Assembly (NCBI RefSeq): GCF_024029435.1 | Contig: NZ_CP097118.1 | Span: 186,001-250,000, forward strand | Length of the DNA: 64,000 nucleotides | DNA from: Fructilactobacillus hinvesii | GTDB taxonomy: Bacteria > Bacillota > Bacilli > Lactobacillales > Lactobacillaceae | Reading direction: 5' to 3' | In this document: piece after piece, positions 25,889-33,102 of the stretch | How the letters are laid out: every line of letters begins with the position of its first letter | How positions within the stretch are numbered: the stretch's first letter is position 1 | Notes under the pieces: generated by a model | Databases searched by the model: none | Told to the model about the DNA's origin: nothing | The model's input: only the letters and a program-made list of their open reading frames with translations | Position numbers and translations under genes: made by a program

Positions 25889-27262
25889 ATGAAAGTAGTT
25901 AAATTTGGGGGCAGTTCGCTTGCAGATGCCACCCAGTTCGAAAAAATCATCAAGATTATTAAACAGGATCCAGAGCGGCGGGCCATTGTCGTTTCCGCTC
26001 CAGGGACCCGCTTTAAAGGTGATATCAAGGTCACAGACCTTCTAATTCAGTACGCTTACGCCACCAGAGATCACAATGCGGTCGCTGACTTACAAACAGA
26101 AATCATTGCTCGGTATCAAAACATTGCCGAGCATTTTAACGTGCCGGATGCCGTCATGGAGCACATCAGCACGCTGATCAAGGACTTAGCAAAGCAGTCC
26201 TATCACGATTTTGCCCACCAACTGGCCACCTTTAAGGCTCACGGTGAATACTTAAACGCTTATCTTTTGAGTCAAATTCTTACGAAAATGGGACTCTCAA
26301 CCACCTTTATGGACCCCCACCAGGTTGGCTTCGATTTGGCTGGTCCCGTTAACGATGCCCACGTCACCCAAGCTACTTATGATCACCTGGCTCATTACCG
26401 GGACTGTAAGGACTACCTAGTTTTTCCGGGCTTCTTTGGAATTAACGAGGCCGATGGAACGATTGCCACCTTCTCACGGGGCGGTTCAGACATCACTGGT
26501 TCCATCGTCGCCAAGGGACTCAACGCTGAGGTCTACGAAAACTTTACGGACGTTAATGCCATTTACTCGGTAGACCCGCACATTGTTTCCAAACCCAAGA
26601 GCATTCAAACAATGACTTATCGGGAAATGCGGGAACTTTCCTATGCTGGTTTTTCGGTCTTTCACGATGAGGCCCTCTTACCCGCCATCGAGGCGCAGAT
26701 TCCAATTAACGTTAAAAACACTAACCACCCCGAACTGCCGGGCACGTTGATCGTTCCCGAAAAGGGATTTCAACCGAAAGGCTTCATCACCGGAGTGGCT
26801 AGTTCCAAGGGCTTTTCGGCCCTCTACTTGCACCGTTACCTCCTCAACAAGGAAGTCGGCTTTACTCTGAAACTGCTCCAAATTTTGTATAAATATGGCA
26901 TTTCTTACGAACACATGCCATCTGGGATTGATGATCTGACCATCATTTTTGATAACCAGCAACTAACCCCGCAAAAGGTCAAGGCGATGTGTCAAGACAT
27001 TCGCAACGAGCTCCATCCAGACCAGTTGGAATGGATTGACCACTATGCCATCATCATGATTGTGGGGGAAGGAATGCAACTTAGTCCCAATACGATTGAA
27101 AAGATCATTCGTCCTTTAGCAGACCATGACATCAACATCCACATGATTAACCAAGGGGCCTCTAAAATCTCAATCATGCTTGGAACTGACGAAGCTGATG
27201 CAGAAAAATCGGTCCGGTTAATTTATCAGCACTTCTTTGATAACAATCGGATTTTTAATTAA
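25889..27262 (+). CDS. lysC: Aspartate kinase
   Basis: The 457-residue enzyme phosphorylates aspartate, the first step to lysine, threonine and methionine. The kinase domain shows VKFGGSSLADA at the N-terminus and FSRGGSDITGS. Residues from about 300 form a pair of ACT regulatory domains (IMIVGEGMQLSP, then INMINQGASKIS in the form IHMINQGASKIS). It is divergent from the lysine operon and leads a two-gene unit with dapF. Transcription is not obviously under the L-box, so feedback may act on the protein through its ACT domains. Confidence 0.95.
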   Translation: MKVVKFGGSSLADATQFEKIIKIIKQDPERRAIVVSAPGTRFKGDIKVTDLLIQYAYATRDHNAVADLQTEIIARYQNIAEHFNVPDAVMEHISTLIKDLAKQSYHDFAHQLATFKAHGEYLNAYLLSQILTKMGLSTTFMDPHQVGFDLAGPVNDAHVTQATYDHLAHYRDCKDYLVFPGFFGINEADGTIATFSRGGSDITGSIVAKGLNAEVYENFTDVNAIYSVDPHIVSKPKSIQTMTYREMRELSYAGFSVFHDEALLPAIEAQIPINVKNTNHPELPGTLIVPEKGFQPKGFITGVASSKGFSALYLHRYLLNKEVGFTLKLLQILYKYGISYEHMPSGIDDLTIIFDNQQLTPQKVKAMCQDIRNELHPDQLEWIDHYAIIMIVGEGMQLSPNTIEKIIRPLADHDINIHMINQGASKISIMLGTDEADAEKSVRLIYQHFFDNNRIFN

Positions 27263-27280
27263 TAACAGGAGATCTTAATT

Positions 27281-28261
27281 ATGCCAACTTTACGTAAAGT
27301 GCACGGCTCTGAAAACCGTTTTTTCATTCTGGATCGCACCCAGTTTGATCCGCAACCCAGCTTAGACCAAATCTCACAATTAGCCGTTCAACTGAAACAG
27401 AGTGACGACGAACGGTTTAACGATATCGATGGAATCCTCGTGGTCGACCAGTCTACCCATCCTGACTGTGCTGGTAAAATGACGGTGGTCAACGCTGACG
27501 GAAGCATTGCTTCAATGTGTGGAAACGGGCTAAGAACGGTGGCTCGCTACCTCGCCGAACAAACCGGCCAAACCAAGTTTTTGGTGGAAACGCAGGATGC
27601 TGATTTACACGTAGAACAAGCCGCAACGCTCGCTCCAGCAGTTCCCGCCTTTGGAGTCGAAATTGCACCGGTCCGGTTTCACGCGGCTGATTTTCCATTC
27701 GCTGAGCTGGGCGGTGACACGGTTCTCAACCGTCCACTCCCACAGCTCGCTCCCGATCTTGATTTTACGGCGATTGCAGTACCAAACCCCCATTTGATCA
27801 GTTTCATGGATCACACCACCTTAACCGGGGAATTACAGGCCAAATTAGGACCCTACCTGAACGGGGAAAACCCCTACTTTCCTGATGGGGTGAACCTTAA
27901 CTTCGCCGAAATCTTGGGCCCTGATCAACTTTTCGTCAAGACCTATGAACGCGGGGTCGGATTTACCAACGCCTGTGGAACCGGAATGACAGCCACCAGC
28001 CTGGCCTACGTCTTAAATCATGACCAAGGTGACTTTGACCACGTCGTGACCGTTTACAATCCCGGTGGAATGGTAAAAGTTCACGTCGCCCGGACCGGGC
28101 AGGACTACTCGTTGCGTTTAATTGCCAACGCCACGACTTTGGGGAATTGGACCATTCACGACACAGACCTCTTAGAAGGTCATTTTGACCAGGGCAACTA
28201 TCAAGCCACCACGGAAGAGGCTGCTTACCAAGCGTGGGTCAAATCGTTACAAACTAAATAA
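27281..28261 (+). CDS. dapF: Diaminopimelate epimerase
   Basis: The 326-residue enzyme interconverts LL- and meso-diaminopimelate with two catalytic cysteines, here in SMCGNGLRTVARY and TNACGTGMTATS. Both motifs are intact. meso-Diaminopimelate serves both LysA and peptidoglycan. It follows lysC by 18 bases with an AGGAGA site and closes the set of lysine genes. An LL-diaminopimelate aminotransferase is the only pathway step I did not find here. Confidence 0.95.
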   Translation: MPTLRKVHGSENRFFILDRTQFDPQPSLDQISQLAVQLKQSDDERFNDIDGILVVDQSTHPDCAGKMTVVNADGSIASMCGNGLRTVARYLAEQTGQTKFLVETQDADLHVEQAATLAPAVPAFGVEIAPVRFHAADFPFAELGGDTVLNRPLPQLAPDLDFTAIAVPNPHLISFMDHTTLTGELQAKLGPYLNGENPYFPDGVNLNFAEILGPDQLFVKTYERGVGFTNACGTGMTATSLAYVLNHDQGDFDHVVTVYNPGGMVKVHVARTGQDYSLRLIANATTLGNWTIHDTDLLEGHFDQGNYQATTEEAAYQAWVKSLQTK

Positions 28262-28266
28262 TCAAT

Positions 28267-28299
28267 AACTCGTCTTTTTGCTAAAGGCGAGTTTTTTGC
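28267..28299 (+). terminator. Terminator after dapF
   Basis: AACTCGTCTTT (28267-28277) pairs with AAAGGCGAGTT (28283-28293) with one G-U pair, followed by Ts. Confidence 0.85.
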
Positions 28300-28373
28300 T
28301 GGAGTCGTTTCATTTTACTTACTAAAAATAAGTAGTTATAATAGGTTTACTAAAACTAAAGGAGATTAATATT

Positions 28374-28967
28374 ATGACTACTGTAAACGTAATTTTAGGA
28401 AGTGTCCGCGAACCGTCCATGGGGAAACGTCTCTTTCAATACCTCAAACGCAACCAAGCTGAATTGGAACAAGCTGCAAACGTCAACCTGAAATTTCTCA
28501 AGGTAAGTGACTATCAGCTAGCACCATACACAGAGGCATTACCACCAATGGGAACCCCGGACTATCCAAATGGCTTAAAAGAAAACGCCCAACGCTGGGT
28601 TAAAGACGTTGCCGCGGGAGACGGAATCCTCCTGTTAACCCCCGAATACGACTACTCCGTTCCGGGTGCCTTAAAGAATGCCTTTGACTACTTAGGAACG
28701 GGGGTCAGTGATACGCCAATTCAAACAATTAGCTATTCAATGGGGTCGTTTGGAGGAATTCTCGCTTCCATGGCTTGGTTACCCGTTTTCCAAGTTCTCA
28801 GCTTAGTTAGTGTTCCGCGCAACCTGAACCTCCGTTTCATTCAAAACATCTTTACAGAAGATGGGGAACTAAACCCCGACTTAGAGGCGAGCGAACGGCA
28901 ATATTACGCCGAAAAAATTACGGCAACCGTTAAAAATATCGCTCACTACGCTACTAAACTTAAATAA
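28374..28967 (+). CDS. NADPH-dependent FMN reductase family oxidoreductase
   Basis: The 197-residue flavodoxin-like protein starts NVILGSVREPSMGKRLF, the FMN-phosphate loop of the NADPH-dependent FMN reductase family. The second conserved site is LLLTPEYDYSVPGALKNAFDYL. Family members reduce FMN, quinones or azo compounds; the physiological substrate is unknown. AAAGGAG precedes the ATG. A paralogue with the same motifs lies at 34695. It is transcribed alone, ending at a strong hairpin. Confidence 0.9.
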   Translation: MTTVNVILGSVREPSMGKRLFQYLKRNQAELEQAANVNLKFLKVSDYQLAPYTEALPPMGTPDYPNGLKENAQRWVKDVAAGDGILLLTPEYDYSVPGALKNAFDYLGTGVSDTPIQTISYSMGSFGGILASMAWLPVFQVLSLVSVPRNLNLRFIQNIFTEDGELNPDLEASERQYYAEKITATVKNIAHYATKLK

Positions 28968-28977
28968 AATTCCACTC

Positions 28978-29009
28978 AAAGACCATGAAAAAATCATGGT
29001 CTTTTTTTG
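28978..29009 (+). terminator. Terminator after FMN reductase gene
   Basis: AAAGACCATGA (28978-28988) pairs with TCATGGTCTTT (28994-29004), followed by a T-run. Confidence 0.92.
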
Positions 29010-29012
29010 TGC

Positions 29013-29042
29013 TTGCCTTTTATATTATACGATGTATAATAT
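29013..29042 (+). promoter_or_regulatory. padR promoter with overlapping operator dyad
   Basis: TTGCCT (29013-29018), a 16-base spacer and a perfect -10 TATAAT (29035-29040). The perfect dyad ATATTATAC-GAT-GTATAATAT (29022-29042) covers the spacer and -10, an ideal position for autorepression by the PadR protein encoded next. Confidence 0.75.
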
Positions 29043-29062
29043 TACTGAAAGTAAAGGAGCTG

Positions 29063-29395
29063 ATGACCATCGCCATTCAAATTAGTTCAGAAGTGTTGGA
29101 AGGAATCGTGCTGGCCCTCCTCGCTCAGGAGGATTACTACGGTTACGCCCTGACGCAAGGAGTGAAAAAATTCATCCCGATTTCAAACTCTACGCTCTAC
29201 CCAATTTTACGCCGGCTTAAAAAGGAAGAATGGGTAACGACGTATGATCAGCCGTTTGACGGCCGTAACCGCCGTTACTACCAAATTACTGCTGCTGGTC
29301 TCACCCAACTCGAAAAAGTTAAACGCGATTGGAACCACCATAAAAAAATTGTCGATCAGGTCTTTAATAATCAAATGCCAAGGGAGGATGAATAA
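29063..29395 (+). CDS. PadR-family transcriptional regulator
   Basis: This 110-residue winged-helix protein has the typical PadR core: ILALL-like GIVLALLAQEDYYGYALTQ, then ISNSTLYPILRRLKKEEWV and GRNRRYYQITAAG. PadR proteins usually repress a neighbouring membrane or efflux operon and are released by a ligand or stress. I chose the ATG at 29063, with AAAGGAG just upstream; a longer frame would start inside the preceding terminator and is rejected. It leads an operon of HAAS membrane protein, two small membrane peptides and a DUF4097 protein. Confidence 0.92.
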   Translation: MTIAIQISSEVLEGIVLALLAQEDYYGYALTQGVKKFIPISNSTLYPILRRLKKEEWVTTYDQPFDGRNRRYYQITAAGLTQLEKVKRDWNHHKKIVDQVFNNQMPREDE

Positions 29396-29997
29396 TGCCA
29401 ACGGACCAAGAACAATACATTACAGAACTTAAATACTACTTAAAAACCATGCCCACTAAGGAACGTGATGACGCCATTTCGTACTACACGGAGTATCTCA
29501 AGGATGGCGACTTAGAGGACTATAAAGACATCGTGGAAAATCTGGGAACCCCCCGGCAGTTAGCCCGTCAAATCACTGCCAACTACACAATTACTGAAGA
29601 CGAAAAACAACCGAAAAAGGGTAGCGTAAACCATAACGTGAAGTTGATTGTGACGATTCTAGCAGCCATCGCGTCCCCGGTATTGCTAGGAATTGCCGGC
29701 TTTATCCTATTAATGCTGTTTATCTTCGTCTTTACCGTCGGAGCCCTGCTCTTTGCAGCCCTCTTTGTGGCAGGATTATTCATCTGGTTGGGAATTACAA
29801 CAATCTTCAGTAAGGGTGTGGTTGCCTTGAGTATCCTAGGAGCAGGATTGTTAATCCTAGGCGTCTTACTCATGATCCCGCCCATTGTCTACTTCGTGGT
29901 CCGCTTTATCATTCAAATTGGTGCTGACTGGACCAAGAAGATTTATCGTTACTCGCAGGCAAAACTAAGTCCGAGAAAGGATGATTCTCATGGTTAA
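29395..29997 (+). CDS. HAAS-domain (DUF1700) membrane protein
   Basis: The 200-residue protein has a soluble HAAS domain at residues about 1-65 (YLKTMPTKERDDAISYYTEYL, key residues K and ER; ENLGTPRQLARQI). Three or four membrane helices follow between about 80 and 180 (for example GIAGFILLMLFIFVF) and then a basic tail. HAAS domains often accompany PadR regulators and DUF4097 proteins in Firmicutes envelope modules. AGGGAGG precedes the ATG, which overlaps the padR stop. It probably works with the regulator or the downstream adhesin-like protein; no enzymatic function is known. Confidence 0.88.
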   Translation: MPTDQEQYITELKYYLKTMPTKERDDAISYYTEYLKDGDLEDYKDIVENLGTPRQLARQITANYTITEDEKQPKKGSVNHNVKLIVTILAAIASPVLLGIAGFILLMLFIFVFTVGALLFAALFVAGLFIWLGITTIFSKGVVALSILGAGLLILGVLLMIPPIVYFVVRFIIQIGADWTKKIYRYSQAKLSPRKDDSHG

Positions 29998-30187
29998 ATT
30001 TATGAAACGAACCCTCATGGCTGGGATCATTTTAGCCGTTACCGGTTTAATTCTAGGGGTCATCGGCTTTTATGCCGGTGGCAAGGTCCACGGTTTTGAA
30101 AAAGCCTACTCCCACCATAGCAAGCACATTGAACTCAACGTCGGTAATGATTCCGACGATGATGATGATTTTGACGATGATTTCTAA
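29990..30187 (+). CDS. Small single-span membrane protein with acidic tail
   Basis: The 65-residue protein has one hydrophobic segment near its N-terminus (LMAGIILAVTGLILGVIGFYAGG), a short His-containing stretch (YSHHSKHIEL) and a very acidic C-terminus (NDSDDDDDFDDDF). I chose the ATG at 29990 because AAAGG is about nine bases upstream; an earlier ATG at 29981 abuts that site. It overlaps the HAAS gene by eight bases. Family unknown. The His and Asp cluster could bind metal or contact the wall, but that is inference. Confidence 0.75.
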   Translation: MVKFMKRTLMAGIILAVTGLILGVIGFYAGGKVHGFEKAYSHHSKHIELNVGNDSDDDDDFDDDF

Positions 30188-30201
30188 AGGAGTTTTACTA
30201 A

Positions 30202-30294
30202 ATGAAAGTCGCAATTATCGGGATTCCCGTTTGCCTTAGCCTGTTATTAGCCCTCGGAATTGTTAGTCTGGTGTTAATGCTCGCATTCGGCTAA
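30202..30294 (+). CDS. 30-residue hydrophobic microprotein
   Basis: A short frame (ATG at 30202, TAA ending at 30294) encodes MKVAIIGIPVCLSLLLALGI and ten more hydrophobic residues, a single membrane helix. AAAGGAG (30186-30192) is correctly spaced, and it lies 14 bases after the preceding small gene in the same operon. It has one Cys. Function is unknown; small membrane peptides in stress operons often modulate a partner protein. Confidence 0.55.
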   Translation: MKVAIIGIPVCLSLLLALGIVSLVLMLAFG

Positions 30295-30354
30295 AAATAG
30301 AATGAAAAAGACTCAAATTAAAATTTAAAGCAAACAGAAGAAAGGTTATTTAAC

Positions 30355-31311
30355 ATGAACAAAAAATTCATTGGATTAAACATACTTGGACTGGCATTGG
30401 CAATCGTTCCCACCGTGCTGTTACCCAAATCATCACAGGCAGCAACAAGCACCCAAACCATCAAAAATACCGCTCAACTGAATACCTTAAAAATAAACGT
30501 TCCCGCCGTGCTGACCGTGAAGTCTGGTAATGAATTTACCGTTCAATCAAACTTTTCAAGCCAACAAAAACCCCACGTAGACAAAAAAGGAAATCAGATT
30601 GAGGTAACCGTGAAAGACCAAAAACTCTGGGATGAAGTCAACCACAGTCACCATGGCAAACTCAAGCACAAGGTCGTCATTACCCTGCCACAGGTTGCCA
30701 ATCCGCAGACCGTCAAAATTAATTCCGGTACCTTAAACTTCAAAACTCCCACCACCGTTCAGAACTTCCAGGCTACCAGTAACATATGGGACATAACGCT
30801 AACCCAGGCTAACTTCAAGCAAACCACCCTAAAAAGCGATGGTGGAGATGTAAATAGTAATAACAGTCACATCGGGAAGACCACTATCAACTCTGCCAGT
30901 GGAGATGTTCATTTGAAAAACACCAAGACCCAGGCGGCCCAAATTGAATCAGAGGGTGGAGACGTTTTGTTGAAAAACGTCAATTCTGCTCAACCGGTTA
31001 AAATCAACAGTGGCTCAGGAGACATCTTGCTAGAAAATAACACCTTCACCAAGACCGACCTTAAATCAGATGGTGGTGATATTAAAATCCGTGATCTGAT
31101 TGCCAAGGATCTCACTTTTAACAGTGGTTCAGGGGATGTAATGATGGTAAACCAAAAAATCGCCAACTATGACCGCCTGAAGATTGACAGTGAAAGTGGC
31201 GACGTCCAAATTAAAAATGCTAAGATTAACTCCAGTAAAATTAACACTGATGACGGTGATTTAAAGCTCAAGAACGTTAAAATCAAGCATAAGGATAATC
31301 AAGAGGATTAA
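30355..31311 (+). CDS. Secreted DUF4097-family beta-helix protein
   Basis: This 318-residue protein has an N-terminal signal peptide (to about residue 30, ending SSQAATS) and an N-terminal beta domain. From about residue 155 to the end it carries eight repeats of a roughly 20-residue beta-strand unit, each centred on a G-D-V/I/L turn (GGDVNSN, SGDVHLK, GGDVLLK, SGDILLE, GGDIKIR, SGDVMMV, SGDVQIK, DGDLKLK). This is the DUF4097 putative adhesin fold. AGAAAGG precedes the ATG. It is the last gene of the PadR-controlled operon and probably acts at the cell surface. Confidence 0.85.
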   Translation: MNKKFIGLNILGLALAIVPTVLLPKSSQAATSTQTIKNTAQLNTLKINVPAVLTVKSGNEFTVQSNFSSQQKPHVDKKGNQIEVTVKDQKLWDEVNHSHHGKLKHKVVITLPQVANPQTVKINSGTLNFKTPTTVQNFQATSNIWDITLTQANFKQTTLKSDGGDVNSNNSHIGKTTINSASGDVHLKNTKTQAAQIESEGGDVLLKNVNSAQPVKINSGSGDILLENNTFTKTDLKSDGGDIKIRDLIAKDLTFNSGSGDVMMVNQKIANYDRLKIDSESGDVQIKNAKINSSKINTDDGDLKLKNVKIKHKDNQED

Positions 31312-31354
31312 TTGTGCTCCCTAAATTTTTTTAGTGATTAACCTTTAAAAATAC

Positions 31355-31399
31355 AAAAATAGCTGGACTCTGAATTAAATTTAGAGTCCAGCTATTTTT
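31355..31399. terminator. Bidirectional terminator between DUF4097 gene and fba
   Basis: AAAAATAGCTGGACTCT and AGAGTCCAGCTATTTTT form a perfect 17-bp stem with A/T runs on both flanks. Confidence 0.95.
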
Positions 31400-31407
31400 A
31401 TTTCTAA

Positions 31408-32286
31408 TTAAGCTTTGTTTTCTGAACCAAAGACCCGAATCCGGTCTAAGCACATATCAACCAGTTTATCGGTCCCAGCGGTCAAAAGAATCCGGGGATC
31501 ATAGTTCTTGCCCTTTAAGTCTTCATCACTCAGGATGTAATCCCGCAATCCTTGGTGGAAGGCCAGTTGTCCTTCGGTGTTGACGTTTACTTTGGCAATC
31601 CCTAATTGAATGGCCTTGCGAATTTGGTCATCCGGAATTCCGGAACCACCGTGTAACACAAGTGGAATCCGCTTGCCAAGTGCCGCAAAGATTGCATCGT
31701 CAATCTTTTGCAAGTGCTCAAAGTTTAAGCCCTTCCAGTCCTTCGGATATTTACCGTGGATGTTTCCAATTCCCACGGCCAACATGTCAACTCCGGCTTT
31801 GGCCATTGCAACTGCTGAATCAACTGGGGCAATTTCACCATCAGCGATCACACCGTCTTCTTCGCCTCCGATGGTTCCTACTTCCGTTTCTAAACTAACG
31901 GATTGCGCGGTTGTTAAGTCCCGTAAGGTAGCGGTTTTGGCTAAGTTATCGTCTAAGGACAGGCTGGAGCCATCAAACATAACAGAAGTGTAGCTAATTC
32001 CCAACGTTTTTAAAGCATCAAAGTAGGTTCCGTGATCCAAGTGAATTGAAATTGGAACGGTAATGTGTAAAGCGTTGTACATGTCAACAATCAAATCATA
32101 AGCTAACCGAAAACTGCCCATGTACTTAGCAGCACCACTTGTAACCTGTAAAATCAACGGAGATTGGGCCTTTTCTCCAGCCAGTAAGATGGCTTTGGCC
32201 CATTCCAAGTTATTCACGTTAAATGCTGGAACCGCATAGTGTTCTGCCCGTGCTTTTTGTAACATTGCTGTACTGTTTGTAATCAT
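31408..32286 (-). CDS. fba: Class II fructose-bisphosphate aldolase
   Basis: The 292-residue zinc enzyme cleaves fructose 1,6-bisphosphate. The sequence shows HLDHGTYFDAL, with the zinc His and catalytic Asp, plus VGNIHGKYP and LVLHGGSGIPD, which bind metal and phosphate. The length is normal for the family. AAAGGAG precedes the ATG. It lies 15 bases after a nucleotidase gene, an unusual partner. Many strict heterofermenters lack aldolase, so its presence suggests some glycolytic or gluconeogenic flux, or tagatose-bisphosphate use. Confidence 0.93.
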   Translation of the reverse strand: MITNSTAMLQKARAEHYAVPAFNVNNLEWAKAILLAGEKAQSPLILQVTSGAAKYMGSFRLAYDLIVDMYNALHITVPISIHLDHGTYFDALKTLGISYTSVMFDGSSLSLDDNLAKTATLRDLTTAQSVSLETEVGTIGGEEDGVIADGEIAPVDSAVAMAKAGVDMLAVGIGNIHGKYPKDWKGLNFEHLQKIDDAIFAALGKRIPLVLHGGSGIPDDQIRKAIQLGIAKVNVNTEGQLAFHQGLRDYILSDEDLKGKNYDPRILLTAGTDKLVDMCLDRIRVFGSENKA

Positions 32287-32301
32287 TAGTTTTCTCCTTT
32301 G

Positions 32302-32904
32302 CTATTCCCAATTGGCTGCTTCAAAGTTTTGTAAATCACCATGAACTAAGTAGGGATTCTGACCCGCATTAGCAGCGGCAATCGCTGCCGGCAAATCTTT
32401 CCCTTGTTCCTGTTCAGTGGCAATCGCCAGTAAGAAACTGGTTAACTCATCCTTCCACTGCAACCGTTCGTCCGCACCGTATTGAATCCAGGCACTTGGA
32501 ACCGCCGGATCCACCCAGGCACTGGCCCCGTGGTAAGGGCGATCGTCAACGAGTAAGCCTCCGTTTTGATGAACAAGTCCCTTGTCATGGGTAATAATTA
32601 CCCGTTTATAGAAGGGATTATCGGCTCCCGTGCCAAAGTACTGTTGTAACCAGGCCAGCTTATCCTGCCAGGCGCTGGGATTATCCCAAGGGGCCGTCGA
32701 AAGCACATACATTTCGTAGTGCTTAGCCAACTCAGGGACGCTTGCTAAAATCCCGGGAATCGGCGCTAAGTCGCGAAAAATTCCGGTGAGCTGATCTGGC
32801 TTGGGTTTGGTAAACGGTAACTTGGCAAGTTCGTTCAGAACCGGCAGGGTGTTCACCATCACGTTATCCATGTCTAAAAATAATTTTGGTTTAGTGCTTG
32901 TCAT
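32302..32904 (-). CDS. 5'(3')-deoxyribonucleotidase-like HAD phosphatase
   Basis: The 200-residue protein belongs to the NT5C branch of the HAD superfamily. The nucleophile motif is FLDMDNVMVNT, with Asn replacing the usual Gly. YVLSTAPWDNPSAW is motif II, and the C-terminal GLLVDDRPYHGA carries the metal-binding Asp pair. Family enzymes dephosphorylate (deoxy)nucleoside monophosphates. AAGG lies seven bases before the ATG. It is the first gene of a two-gene unit with fba. Confidence 0.85.
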   Translation of the reverse strand: MTSTKPKLFLDMDNVMVNTLPVLNELAKLPFTKPKPDQLTGIFRDLAPIPGILASVPELAKHYEMYVLSTAPWDNPSAWQDKLAWLQQYFGTGADNPFYKRVIITHDKGLVHQNGGLLVDDRPYHGASAWVDPAVPSAWIQYGADERLQWKDELTSFLLAIATEQEQGKDLPAAIAAANAGQNPYLVHGDLQNFEAANWE

Positions 32905-33062
32905 CCTTGGACCTCACTTTGACCGGGCCTCTGATTGATTTAGATGACCCTCCACTACTGATGATAAAAGAAGCGGGTGTAAATGCAACCGAAATGCCCT
33001 TGAATTAGTTTTCCTTCCCTTATTTTACCATCAATTCCGTTCATTTCGCGAGTAGACCAAAA

Positions 33063-33093
33063 AAGAGCGTCATCAAGTTCTGATGACACTCTT
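33063..33093 (-). terminator. Terminator after katA
   Basis: On the minus strand AAGAGTGTCATCA pairs with TGATGACGCTCTT (one mismatch), followed by a T-run. Confidence 0.9.
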
Positions 33094-33102
33094 AAAGGTC
33101 CG

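Noticed and set aside
28985..29062. 26-codon extension of the PadR protein
   Set aside because: It starts inside the upstream terminator and crosses the padR promoter and operator.
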